Assembly (NCBI GenBank): GCA_013396655.1
Contig: WBMV01000295.1
Location: 474,215-538,214 of the forward strand
Direction: 5' to 3'
Source of the DNA: Campylorhamphus procurvoides
Taxonomy: Eukaryota; Chordata; Aves; Passeriformes; Dendrocolaptidae
Length of the DNA: 64,000 bases
Both the position numbers and the translations under genes were made by a program. Position 1 is the stretch's first letter. Each line of letters starts with the position of its first letter. Below the pieces are notes generated by a model. That model had not been told where the DNA came from and did not search any database. It saw nothing but the letters and a program-made list of their open reading frames with translations. This document shows positions 24,326 through 35,706 of this stretch, piece by piece.

Positions 24326-25345
24326 TTTCCAGCTTGGACCATTAGACCTCTCCAGGCCAGAGGACTGTTTCCTAGTCTGGGTGTGTTCAGTCCCTCGTAC
24401 AGTGTAAGACCTAAATGTAATTCTGCTGCTAACAGGATAAAGAGCAAACCATTCCATGGCATCTAAAGGACTTGGGGCTCACTTTGCAGCCATTTAAGTT
24501 TGCAGAAGTTTCCCTTCCATATAAACTGAAGTATTAATTGCAGTTCACTCTGGCTTTTTCAGTGCCTAGTTAGGATGTGTTTGAGAGGCTGAAAAACTGA
24601 GTATGCTCCAGTGCTGAGTTCTGCATTAAAATCCTCCTCACCTCCTTTCTCCCCCATTAGACAGACAGATCTCCATAGCTACTCTGTAACAAGCTCTCAG
24701 CACTGCCCTAAAGCTTCTCTACTTTTTTGCTATTATTTCCTTCCAGGATTTTCTTAAATTTGGAGCATTCCAGTTAATCAAATTATACTTGCATGCTCAC
24801 AGATGACCTTGTTAAGTGTTTTTAATTAAAAAGGCAAGTTCTGTTTTTGCCAGGGAATGATTTTGTGATTTATTTCCAACTCAGTATTCGTATTTTCCAA
24901 GGCAATATTTTATTTACAGACACCACATAAATGATTTGCTTTGCTTTGACATTTTCCAGCTATCTAAAAGAAAGTCACCTTTTGCTATTTTTTCAGTGGG
25001 GCCTTTCTATCAGGGGACTCCTTTCTCTGCCTCTTGGTGGTTTATGGTGATTCTTTGTTTAGTCAGAATATTTTTTCGAAGTCAGGAAAAAGAATCATTT
25101 ATTGACCTGACTTTTACTGCTGCTCTGAGCCAAACATCACCCATAAATTGAGCATCCTCTTTTATCTGAATGAAATGCTGTAAATTCTATTAAGCATTTT
25201 ACCATTTCTCTCTCTCGCAAGAATGTTGGAGTGTCACCCAACCCAGAGGAATAGTTTCATTTTTGTTATTAAATAATCTGGTCCTGTTCTTTATCAATCT
25301 CTATTTTAAATGAGTTTGGTTAAATTAAATGACTCTTTATTGTGG
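24326..25345. other. Non-coding stretch, nothing identified
   Basis: AT-rich sequence with no gene, repeat or RNA that I recognise. A 71-codon plus frame at 24936-25151 lies in T-rich DNA, giving many Phe and Ser codons, and is not supported. Confidence 0.5.
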
Positions 25346-25480
25346 CTGGCAAGACAGAGTGGTTTAGTGCTCTGGCTTTTATCTGTGGAGACCTGAAGGC
25401 CATGCTTTTGGTCCCAATAAGGCTGCTCTGCACCTCTGAAGCAGCATAAAGTGGCATTCAGCGAGCCTCAGAGCACTGTT
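25346..25480 (+). mobile_element. Possible tRNA-derived SINE remnant
   Basis: The order 'gtggtttagtgctctggctt', 'gtggagacctgaaggcc' and 'ttggtcccaataaggct' is reminiscent of the tRNA-related head of an old amniote SINE. TTTAGTGCTCTGG sits where an A box would be and TTTTGGTCCCAA is a poor B box. The match is weak and no core or tail follows clearly. It may be coincidence. Confidence 0.25.
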
Positions 25481-26928
25481 AGCAGAACCCTTTATAACCT
25501 GAGAGCACTGCACAGAGACTTTTGAGAAAGCTCCTTTCCAGTCATTGTGCTGTACCTGGATCACACAGAAAGATGGTTGGAAAACTCCTGACTTATGCTG
25601 AGAGCAAAGTCTTGTGCTGATTTCCTGCTTCAGGTCTCATGAAAAAAATTTCTTTGGGTTTATCTGAGTGCAGTGGGTCCTGACCACATCACAGGGACAT
25701 GCCACAGCTTTTTCCAACATGCCTTGCCAGCTCCAGGGGTGACCAGACCTGCAGCCCTGGGCAATGCCTGCAAGCCCATTCTGGCAGAACTGCCCACTGG
25801 TTTTTATTCCTTTGCTCTGCCCTAAATCCCCAGGAATCCATCTCACCTTGAGGGCAATGCATTTGTTTATGGATGGTTGGTCCAGTCCAGCATTCTCTGG
25901 TGGTGTTGAGGGCTCTTGATTTCAGCATGTGCCAAACCAGAGACAGAGTTTGTAATGTCCATGGAAAAAGCACATGGGTCTCTTGGAACGTTACAGCACT
26001 GCCATGCAGAGGGAATGTTGCACACAGGTTTGCCCCAGGCTTGCAAAACTCAAGTAGCTCTAAGGACAACTGCATTGTTCAGCCCCACAGACTCTATGTG
26101 TTTCCTGTCTATCCTGCTGGAAACTCTGGACTTTTGCAATTATTTTAACAGTCTTGTGTGGCTTGATGAACAGGCAGTCACTTTTAGGATTTTTATTTCT
26201 CTCCGTCCCAGTGAGGAAGATATTTTGATAATATAGAAGTAGAAGAACTTTAAGAAGTAGTTAGAGAATGAAAGGGAATTGGCTGGCCAAGAAAAAGAAA
26301 CCTTCAGCAATCCAGGGGAGATCTACTGTTGTTGGCAGAGGTGCATAAAGTGACATTGGATGCTGTAGCACTCAGGTAGGTGAATCTGCATTTAATCATA
26401 GATCAGACAGATATGGATCTGACTCTGAGAACCCTTTCAAAGCCATAACTTTGGCTGCTGCCTTGGTGATGGGGATTTACTCTAATGCTTGTGGAAACCT
26501 TGTTGAAGCTTAAGGGCCTGGGAATTGGATTGTACTTTCTTCAGTGCTACTCATGAAAAAGTCCTACAATTTCCCTCTCCCCCCAACAGCCCCTGCAAGA
26601 GTTCCTCGTGCAGGAGTAGCAGAAGTGCCCTCGATGACACTGCAGTACTTTAACATTGGCTGTAACAAGGCTGGGTGAGGAAGCAATTGGATTTACAGCA
26701 TGCTGATACAGCAGCATATACAGGGGACTGGAGGATCCCTCAGATTTGCAAACCTGGACTTTTAGGAACATTCAGGTTCTTTGGCTTCTTTCCTTTAACT
26801 TGCTGGTGGTGCACTTTGCTGTGCTGGACTCTGCTGAACTCAGCGGGGCTAATCTGAGGTAGCAGGAGCACTGTGTGCTCTTCTCAGCTGCAGAATCAAG
26901 GCTTTAGTGGCCAATCTCTGATTCGATT
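25481..26928. other. Non-coding stretch, nothing identified
   Basis: No gene is recognised. Overlapping frames on both strands at 25637-26236 (minus 128 codons, plus 106 and 91 codons) are mutually exclusive and without domains. The word TGAGGTAGCAGG at 26855 resembles a let-7 start but no hairpin follows. Confidence 0.5.
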
Positions 26929-26990
26929 AAAAAAAGGAAGAGGAAAAAAAAAGAGGAGAAAAGGAAAATAAAAAAGAAAATAAAGAAGAA
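26929..26990 (+). repeat. Polypurine tract (low complexity)
   Basis: About 60 bases consist almost entirely of A and G (A-runs broken by GG, GAGG and AAG units, with very few T). This is a low-complexity polypurine/polypyrimidine stretch. Such tracts can adopt non-B or triplex structures and slip during replication. No gene is involved. Its complement would read as a long polypyrimidine tract on the minus strand. Confidence 0.85.
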
Positions 26991-27823
26991 CTTGCTGTTA
27001 CAGAACAGTCTCAATGAACTTTCTAGCTGTCATCATCATAACCTCTATTGCATTAGGTTTGAGATTTCATTATGCTCCAGTCTGGCACTGATTCACCTAG
27101 ACAGTGAGAGGGTATTAAGACCAGCTTGTCAAATAGTTGCAGTAATAAAATATTTCCTGCCTTTCTGTGGAGAGCTTTATAGAATTAGGGAAAAGGAAAC
27201 AGTTCAGCTGATGAGGGCTTCATGATGCTACATAGCCCAAGTGCTTTTTGCGTGTTTTTCTATTTCACAATTTGTATTGGATTTCACAGATAAAAGACTA
27301 ATTTTCTTGCTTTTTTGGCTTAATTTGTTTTGTCTGTTTCTTGCAACTAGGTGATTTAAATGGTCCACAAGTGAGAGATACCTTGGGGACAAAACTTCGT
27401 TTTATGCTTCATATTATTCAGACTCTAAAGCTCAAAGTAATTGAATCTCTACTCAGAAATGAAGATTGAGTATTTTTGTTTTAAATTTAAGTGTCTATAT
27501 AAACATGATGCCTCAGGGCTTTGCTGATTTATAATGTATGTGATTTGAAGGGTGCCTTAGTGGCTTCAGCAGAACCCTTTTCATTATATTAGTCTTTGGG
27601 AAAAAATATGCAGCCCATAATTCTTTTCTTTCCTCCACTATAATATTGCTAATGCTCTTTTCTGTCGTGATCCTGTATAATGCTATTAGCTAAGCAGCTG
27701 TTCTGTACCTCAGCCCCATGACAAAACACCTTACAATATTGGCTCCTCCATGTACTAATGATAATCTCTAGGCAGTTTTCCCCCTACTTTTGTGTTTGCC
27801 TCTTTCCTCCTGCTGCCTCTCAG
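26991..27823. other. Non-coding stretch, ends in a polypyrimidine tract
   Basis: Ordinary AT-rich DNA with no gene. The interval 27240-27560 has many TTTAAAT and ATTATT words. The last 45 bases (about 27777-27823) are strongly pyrimidine-rich and end in CTCTCAG, a good match to a splice acceptor on the plus strand. Confidence 0.5.
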
Positions 27824-28022
27824 CCAGGTGTCTCCAGCCTAATGGCCATAATCATAGAGGAGCTGATGATTCCAGAGCCTGCTGATGTCAGAGCACGGCT
27901 CCTTGGAAGCCTCTGTGGTGTCATTGCACACAGTAGGATGGCTGCCTTCCTCCCACAGCCTGTTCCCCTGGAAAAGCAGGGCTTGTGTGGTGGCTCACTG
28001 ACTTCTGTGGGGCCCTGCCCAG
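27824..28022 (+). other. Best exon-like segment (candidate only)
   Basis: A long polypyrimidine tract ending in CTCTCAG at 27823 precedes a 199-base segment. It is open for 66 codons in the frame that starts at 27824 and is followed by a donor-like CCAG/GTCTGAGT at 28023. The predicted peptide begins PGVSSLMAIIIEELMIPEP and resembles no family I know. The length is not a multiple of three, so a coding exon here would be phase-changing. The 3' end overlaps a piece (about 27993-28022) similar to the recurrent old-repeat motif, which suggests an exonised repeat or coincidence. A long non-coding RNA exon is equally possible. Confidence 0.2.
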
Positions 28023-30570
28023 GTCTGAGTGGTGACTGATCATCTTCCCAGTGCGTGATTGAGCTGCCTCTTGCCAGAGTGCAAGAGATGTGAAGCATGT
28101 GGAGCAATTTCCATTCATCCTTTTTGTGACCCGAGTCCCAGGTAACAGGTGCTCAGATGATTTCTCCCATGGGAGCAATGGCTGAGGCAGCAGCCCAGTT
28201 TGATCTTTTGCAGCCAGCTGGCAGGCTGTGTTATGGCTTAATCTGTGTCAGATGTTTCCAGACACAATCAGTTCAAAATACATTCCTTTAAGTTAAAAAC
28301 CGTGACAGGTTCGGGGGACTCGCTGTGGGAGCGATCATTGAAAAGTCCTTGAGATGTCCTCATGGGACCACAGTGAATACTACCTACTAACTGAGTTATA
28401 CAGCTCAGTTTTCATTTGAGACCCAAAATAAAGCTTGAAAGTTGCAGAACTGGCAATTTTAATGTGAGAACCAGCTCAGGCTGACTCTGATAAGGTTTCA
28501 TGATCCTGTTTTTCCCTGAGAGGACCTCTTGCCTCTTTCACCTCATGGATGGCCAGCAGTCAATCCTTTGTGAGACAGTCCAGGACTGAAATTTGGAATG
28601 ACCACAAGTTTGAGCGGTAATCTCATAAATGCAGCAGTTTATGTACTGTAATCTGATGGTGACACCACAGCTCTGCTTGAAGAACTGTGTTGTTTTCCTC
28701 AGGGAGTGACAGTGAATGTGCTACACGTTTGGTCTGGCTTTTTGGTGGCACTCAGTGACTTCTGCTGATGTGCAATGAACTGAGGAGTAGGCTGGGATAA
28801 GTTCTCTTAACATCACTTTCTATTTGGGAGTTTATTCTTGTCAGTCAGGCAAGGACAGCTAAGAGAATTGTCTATTGCTTGGGATAAATCCCTTGAATTC
28901 TGCAGAAATGCAACCTATATGAATTGAGGTTTTAAAAAATTTTACTTTATTTTTAATTATTTTTCTCCTTCCAAACTTGCTTACTGGCCATTGATTTATG
29001 AACTGGCCTCCCTTAGTGTGCAGGAGGGAGCAGTCCTTTTGCATAATATAAATTTCATACGATTTAAAAACCTTTTTCTGTGGGCTCTGTAGAACAATGT
29101 TCATTCTGTACAGAACTGACAAGAAAATTGGCTATAAAATTGTTCAAATTATTTGAGAATGGTGTTTTCATTGCTGGTAGTTAGATGGCAGTGTAAAAGA
29201 TCCCTTAGAAATACCTAAGACAGTGAGACTTGGCTGTAGACAAGGTGGTAGTAACACTTCCACTGGCATTTTTGAGCATGGACTGAGAACACTTATGCTT
29301 AAAGGAGTTATAATTTTGTGTATCTGCCAGTAAAGTGTTACCCAGACCTCTCTTCAAGCTCTGTGTAAATGGAAAGGAACAGGTATTTTTGTCTTTTCTT
29401 TCCTGGACTGAAGCAGTTGCTCCCCACAGTGTTGTGATGTCTGTTCTGTACCAAGGGAACCTGTAAATTCGGGTGGTGTGAGGGCTGATCCTGCTTTTGG
29501 GACAATGTGCTGGTTCATGCACAGATGCTGAAATGGCCATCCATGCAGGCAGAGGGGTTCACTTTGGGGGGGACTGTACAAGCCCAGCTTTCCATGGGCA
29601 AAAGAGAGTGCCAGCATTGGAGAGATGAGGTCTGTAAATCACATTTTTTTTTTATTGAATTCTTTTTCTATGTCCCATACAACCCGCAGGCCACTGGCTA
29701 TGAATTATCCCACGCTGTTGGCCTATTCTTATCCCTGGGCTTTCCTCATCTTCACATCTGTATGATTACATGTTCCAAAAATACAGTGTATAGCTCAGGA
29801 GGAATGTTTAGTTTTTATTTTGACTGCTCTTTCGTTCCCTGGGATGCTGCTTGCTTCCTCAGGAGCCATAAAGTGACAGCTGGGGCACAGTATGTACTTC
29901 CACGAGACGAGGAGGGCTATATATGTGGCTTTAGTTCTGAAGAAAACAAATATTTTGTTTACCTTTTCCTAGAGCAGCCTCTTTTCCACCGAGAACAAAT
30001 ATAATATGTGAGGCTAGGGATATTCCCCTCATGCTCAACCAAACAAAACAAATTAATTTGTAGTATTTCTTGCTCTAAATACTTGTGGGAAGCATTTGGG
30101 CAGTCATTCAGGAGAAGTATTCCCACTTCTGTGACTTCATAAAGGAAAAGAAATAGAAAGAAAAAGAAAAAAAATTCTGTCAACTCAAGAAAAAACTATT
30201 GTGGCCAGAAGGTGTGAGATCAATGGTAATCCACCTTACATTAGTTATTTGAGGTTTTTTTAACTTTGTTTTGAGTTCCAATCCCAGTTTTGGGTTTCAG
30301 AAAGAAGTGTTCCCCATCCCGCCCTGGCCATGCTTTCCAGCAGCACAGTTTTTACAGGAAGGGAAAATTAGTTACCAAAATTAGGATACAAATGCTAAAC
30401 TTTTCCATTTTGATGTAGAGATTTGTGGAACAGACTCACCGGAGAGATATAGGGTATTTCCTACAGAATCCTGAATATGAGGAATCTCTCTACTCTTCTT
30501 TCCCCAAGAGTTTTGGTTTGTTTCTTGTGGAAGATGGATTGTGTGTTAAAAAGAATGAGTGATCTCCATG
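28023..30570. other. Non-coding stretch, nothing identified
   Basis: It contains the longest plus-strand frame of the window (165 codons at 29507-30004). One frame of that length is about what chance predicts for 64 kb at this composition, and the translation has no recognisable domain. A purine-rich A/G run lies at 30141-30174. Nothing else stands out. Confidence 0.5.
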
Positions 30571-30680
30571 GAATGCCAAATGGGTAAATAGATGTGACTT
30601 GCCCATAGTCAATGAAGGGGCCTGTGGCAGAGCAGGGCATTGCTGTGCATCTTCTGAGTTCCAAGATTTAATGGCCTTTT
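30571..30680 (-). mobile_element. MIR-like ancient SINE core, minus strand
   Basis: In plus orientation the sequence reads as the reverse complement of a MIR core. ATGTGACTTGCCCATAGTCA corresponds to the usual 'taagtgacttgcccaaggtca', CTGTGGCAGAGCAGGGCATT to 'agtggcagagccaggatt', and CTTCTGAGTTCCAAG to the following head part. The order and spacing of these three blocks fit. The copy is diverged and truncated. Confidence 0.6.
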
Positions 30681-32225
30681 CTGAGGATCTGGATATTTTT
30701 TTTAAATTTTCTTTTCTTTTCTTGTTATTTCTTAATGAATTTTCTTTGTTGGTTTGGCAGCATTCCAGATGCTTTCTGATAGACATCAGAGAAATGAATA
30801 AAAAATAAATTAATACAATGGCAAAAGGAGTCAACCATTTCAGTGACAATAAGAAAAGGTGTGGGGGAAAAAAACCCAAATAAACAAAAAACCTCAAAGT
30901 GCTCCTAGAATAAAAACATCACTATTCATGAGCCATTACTGAACTTTTCTTTCTAACATTTGATTTATTTATTTTTTAATAGCTTTGAGGAAGAAAGAAA
31001 ATAGGATCAGAGCTGCGATGCAAAATGACAAGTGTTTAGTTTGTTATTGGTTCCAGCTAATAAATGTGAATATTGCTGTGAGCCTCTTTCAAACAGTGGG
31101 CATAACAACTGAAATTTCATTCAAGCTAAATGAGGGAGCAGTTAAAAATATCTTTATTTAGTGAGGGATGGAACCAGAGAGGCTGCCTCCAAAAACATAA
31201 AATGGTGAAACTCAGCAAAGTAGTTACTCTGGTTGGATTCCAGCATCTCCCTGGATGAGTAGAGCCCTCTGGGTGATTGCAGTGCTGGAGATCAGGAACA
31301 TATATTTGAAGGAAGGAAGGAGGACCAGAAAAGCTGAGCAGATGATCAGAATAAGCATTGCTACCACTGGGACCATCTCCTTGAGGAATAAGATGGTAGA
31401 CATTCTTCTTGCAAGAAAATAGGTCGTTATTCCTTCCTTGTTTAAAAGAAAAAAGTAGAAGAAAAATTAAAACCAAATTAGGATTGCACAAAAAAAAGAT
31501 CTTGTCTCCAGCACCTATTTCTTTCTTGAATGTGGATGGATGACAGCTTAAATTTGGCTCAGTGCTCAGGTCAAAAGGGGGGTAACAAGGTGCACGTTTG
31601 CGGCTGGATCCTCAGCTAATATATACATATATATATATAAAAAACAGGAGCACAACTCTGCTCTTGACCCTTTGTAAGGTCAAGATGTGCAGAAGCAAGT
31701 GGAAAAGGTGAACAAGTTCTCTTCTTTGTTTAGGGCAAATTAGATGTCATTTGACACGGGATGGTTTCCAGTTCTGACATATTTTACTGTCAAAAAGTGA
31801 TGCCAGGATGAAAATAAACTGCTGGAAAGAACTACCGTTCATCCTTCCTCTTACCAAACTGCAGCAAACAGGATAATTATAGGTGTGTGGGGGATGAGGA
31901 ACCTTCTGAACTTTGCCATTCTCCCTGTAAACACAAAGCCCACTGAGACTCAGCCAGGCTCTGTCTAGAAGTAAACAGTGGGACTCCATTGCTGTGGCCT
32001 AAGGAGTGAGAATGAGCTGTGCATGTGTTTGGTTTGTGTTTATTATTATTTTTCCCAGGAGTTCTCAAACTTGTTCTCCTTCTGGATTCTGTGCCAGTGT
32101 GTATTAAAATACGTGTACTAAAAAATCCCCTGCGTATAACAAAAAAAGTTCTGTAATGTCAGGCTCCCAGCTAACCACATCTCACCTCTAGGAAGGGGTT
32201 GGTTTTCCTCTTCTTTTATATTTTA
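30681..32225. other. Non-coding stretch with simple repeats
   Basis: T-rich and A-rich runs occur at 30700-30730 and 30860-30895. A short TA-dinucleotide repeat lies at 31619-31640. A 121-codon minus frame at 31126-31491 has no recognisable domain. No gene is supported. Confidence 0.5.
31619..31640. repeat. Short TA microsatellite
   Basis: An alternating A/T tract of about 21 bases is interrupted once by a C. It is likely to vary in length between individuals. No further function is visible. Confidence 0.85.
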
Positions 32226-32550
32226 GCCTAAAGAGAGCAACCATTCTGCTTTTGCAGGGCTTTATGTATAATAAATATGACATGCTGATTATAAATGTAT
32301 AATGCCACCACAGTAAATTTCACTCAGATATGGTAAATAAAACAATAGAAGTTACCTCAGTGGTGATTTGCTGGCAAATTTTAGTTATGTAGTTGTTGTT
32401 TCACTCTGTTTTAGTGATTATAAATTCCAGAGCTACAGTAACTAGTTTCTGCCATTACTATCCCGTATTCTGCAGTTATTTTGCACATTTTATGGTGTTA
32501 ACATTGTCTTCTATTCAACTGCATACCAGCTAATTTAACTTAGATAAATT
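32226..32550. promoter_or_regulatory. Candidate conserved non-coding element
   Basis: AT-rich, non-repetitive sequence with TTTATGTATAATAAATATGA, several TTATAAAT words, GTTAACATTG near 32498 and GCTAATTTAACTTAGATAAA near the end. The absence of open frames and the high density of TAAT and ATAAA words resemble conserved enhancers. Chance AT-richness is an equally good explanation. Confidence 0.15.
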
Positions 32551-35500
32551 AGCTGAAATGAAAACAGTGTGTGATTGTGGCCCTAATGGCTTTCTTTTTA
32601 TTAAAAAAGGGGGCGAAAAAGTTCTAACCCTATGGAGCATATCTGCAGGATGTGCAATTACCTCCAGACTGCAGAGACACCCTTGCAGAAGGTGCAGTGC
32701 CAGTTGCCCATGGCTTTTGTCACTTTCAATCAGTTTGTGCCATATGGGAACGCTCAGCAGAGATCTGTGTCGAGGTAAACACAAATTTCTGCAGCAGCTC
32801 CCCTGTGGAGCAAGGTTTGAGAGGCAGCAACGCTTGGGTTTGCCTGTGGAGCTGTGCTTCAGCCTGGAAACCCTCCTACCCACTTAGCCTTCTACCCTCC
32901 GTGATTTGCTTTGTTGAGTCTGAGTTCTGTGGGTTGGGGAGATGAGGTGAACTCCACACTGAGCTCTCTTGGAGTCTGTTATAATGTCAGAAGATCTACC
33001 TGGGTAACTTTTCTCAACGTTGTCTGGTTGCAGCATGATTTGTGATTGAGCTGAAGCACACCCATGTCACCAGTTCTTGCAAATATCCTGGATTTCTTGA
33101 AAGCTTCAGCACTCCTCAGAGGAATAACAAAATCTGGAAGATGGATGTATTTGGGGAAGAGTTGTTCTGTGTCTGAAGGCCCTTCTGGTATATTAATGTC
33201 TGTAAACCTCAGGCAGCAGCTCCCACCCACATGGCTGATGCTGGAATGACAAGGAAATGCTGGGGCAGATATAGGTAGCAAAAGTTTGTTAAACCAGCCT
33301 TTCTGCCAAAGAAATTACATAAAATATGTCACCCTGGTTTATGATAAGGTAGCAAACATTTAGGACATTCATGTTAGAAAACCACCCTGGTTTAGCTTCC
33401 TCTGCTTTTTGACCAGTTCTTAGATAGCCCTGATGAGTCTGCAGTGCACAGACTCTTGTAGGAAAATCTCAACTCTTTTTTTCATGTGTTATCCATTGTT
33501 TGTGTCAGAAGCGTTCTCCTCAAATCCCATTAAATCACCTCCTATGTGCCAACATTCTCAATCTTCTGACCTTTTCATGCAAGTTGAAAAGCACTCATAG
33601 ACATCTCTTTAGCCACGTTTTTCTGTTAGTAAGAATTTTGAGTGCTCATCTAATATTTTTCAACTTTAAAGCACTTCAGAAGTGAGGGACCTGCTCCGAA
33701 GTCCCTAGAAATGAATGGTTTTCCTGTTAGCTTCACAGGGGCTTAAACACTAAATTGTGCTCCTATTCCTGTCGTTTCCCCTCTGACTGTTCTCTGAAGC
33801 CCTGCTGTCTTTTGCACCTACTTAAGTTTCAGACTCCGGGTAGTGGCTCTCCTATTGTGTTCCTGTTTGTCAGTGGCATAATGAGACCATTTCTGCGAGC
33901 AGCTCCAGGATGAGGTATATGTATGCGCCCTTTGTAACTAAAACATATCTTTATATGTAAACTTCCAGCCTGCCACTTACGGGAACATCTTCAGACGAGA
34001 TGGCAATGAGGTCACTATTTTGGTAACACAACCAGTTCTTTGAGTTTCTAGGTGGTTCTACGATTCTTTCTCTAAGCCCTTCTCTCTGTTGGAGAACTCC
34101 ATTTCTCCTGTCAACAAACAGAATGGGTAACTCCATTTCTTTCAGAACTAGAGAAGGCTTTATCCTTGTGAAGCTGTTTCAAGGGTCCCGACACACTGTG
34201 CTGCTCACAGCTTGGTCAGCAAAGATCCTCCATCCTCTCTGTAAGGGTGTAGGTAGAGACTGTGCATTCAACAGTTGCACTTTGGCTTTAGCAGTGCCTC
34301 TGCTTTGGCATCCTTTATAACCCTTGGGTTTCTTACTTTTGCACCATTTTTTCTTTCTTGCTGGCAGATTTTGCTTTCTCTGTGCTGCAGAACGCTCTGC
34401 TCTTTCCCTTTCTGTTCTTTCCCCTGTTCATGTTTTCTCTTTCTTGTCTGTTGCATGCATTTTTTTCCCTGTGTTTTATCAGCTTTCCTTTCTGTTTGTT
34501 TATTCATTCCCATGGTTTGTTTTTCTGTTTTCCCTACGGGGTACTCTTCTGCAGAGGCGAGGGAACGTTTTCAGCTGACAACGTCGTGGTCAGTAGGGAT
34601 TACTGACTCCAAAAGTGGTCCTCCTTCATCTGTTAATTATTGCTGTGGCTGTTTTCATTGTTGCTTTTTCTGCAAGTCGGCTGGAGCTGTTGATCTCTGT
34701 GTGACAGTCACTGTGTGACTTACAGATCCAGGAGCTCTCTGGGCACCGGGGTTGTGATTTTACCTTGCTGCTCTCAGTGTTTCAGAGCACATTCACGAAG
34801 TACACGAGCAGTCCCTTTACATGTCTGTGTACCCTTCTGTTCTTACCATTGCCGGGCTCCTCATCACCTCCAATTATCTGTCTTTTCATTAGGCTGGAGC
34901 TTGCATTAAATTAGCCCTCAGTTCTACTTGTTCCTGCACTTGACTTCCCAGACCCTGCTCAATTCAGGTTTTAATTTCTCCCTGAGTAGTATGACCACTT
35001 AGATCTGGTATAGGGCATGTTAGAAAACCATCCTCATCTTGCTGCTGCAATTAGATAATTCGGCAGCTAAATTACCTCTAATTTTCTGGTTTTAATATGG
35101 GGAAAATAGATTCTGCCCAGGCAGCCGGGTTGCCTTTTGCTTGTTTGCTTTCCTCACAGATATCTTGGCACTGTTTCCCATTCCCCTTTCTTTGAGCTGA
35201 TGTTGAGTCCAGATTTATTACAAACAAGATGCAGGTTTTATTTAATAGCCAAAGTGATTAACCATTGGAGAATGCTGCTGTAAGAGATGGTGAGGATCCT
35301 CCTTCTAGAAAGTGAATGTGAATCTGGGGCTTTAACTGTGCCTTCGCCGGGCAAAATCTAGTGTTGGCTGTCCTAGTCTGAGTGGTGTGAGTGTCCCTCC
35401 TGAATCACTGGCATGCTGGATGCACCATGGGATGTGCTCTTGTTCTTCTGTGTCCCGTGGAACTGCTGATGTGAGTTCTGGGACTCCTGACTCTTTCAGA

Positions 35501-35706
35501 GACGTGTCATCTCAAATCCTTTCCCAGAGAGGTGGCACTAGAATGACCTGTGTGAACTGTGTACACTCAGCTTCTATTTAAGCAAGCACAAGACTATGCT
35601 CCAAATCTGCATTTAATGACTGAAACCAGCACCATTCCATAAATATGAATATCACATAAAATGAAATAATGAGAAACCATGATACAGGAGTGCATTTCTC
35701 TAAGGC
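32551..35706. other. Non-coding stretch with a pyrimidine-rich segment
   Basis: No gene is recognised. Overlapping frames at 32530-32945 on both strands have no domain. The interval at 34335-34540 is strongly pyrimidine-rich on the plus strand (TTTC, CTTT and TTCC words). It produces three overlapping Phe-, Cys- and Ser-rich frames of 82-147 codons, which are composition artefacts. The interval 33690-33760 contains a worn copy of the recurrent old-repeat motif. Confidence 0.5.

Noticed and set aside
26855..26866. let-7-like word TGAGGTAGCAGG
   Set aside because: No complementary arm downstream, so no hairpin precursor.
28300..28340. GGTTCGGGGGACTC considered as a tRNA B box
   Set aside because: No A box or cloverleaf stems around it.
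29507..30004. 165-codon plus-strand frame
   Set aside because: No recognisable domain; one frame of this length is roughly the chance expectation for 64 kb at this composition.
30405..30470. TTGTGGAACAGACTCACCGG resembling a CR1/L3 terminal block
   Set aside because: No neighbouring blocks in the expected order.
34275..34718. 147-codon Cys/Phe/Ser-rich frame
   Set aside because: Composition artefact of a pyrimidine-rich stretch; the other phases are open too.
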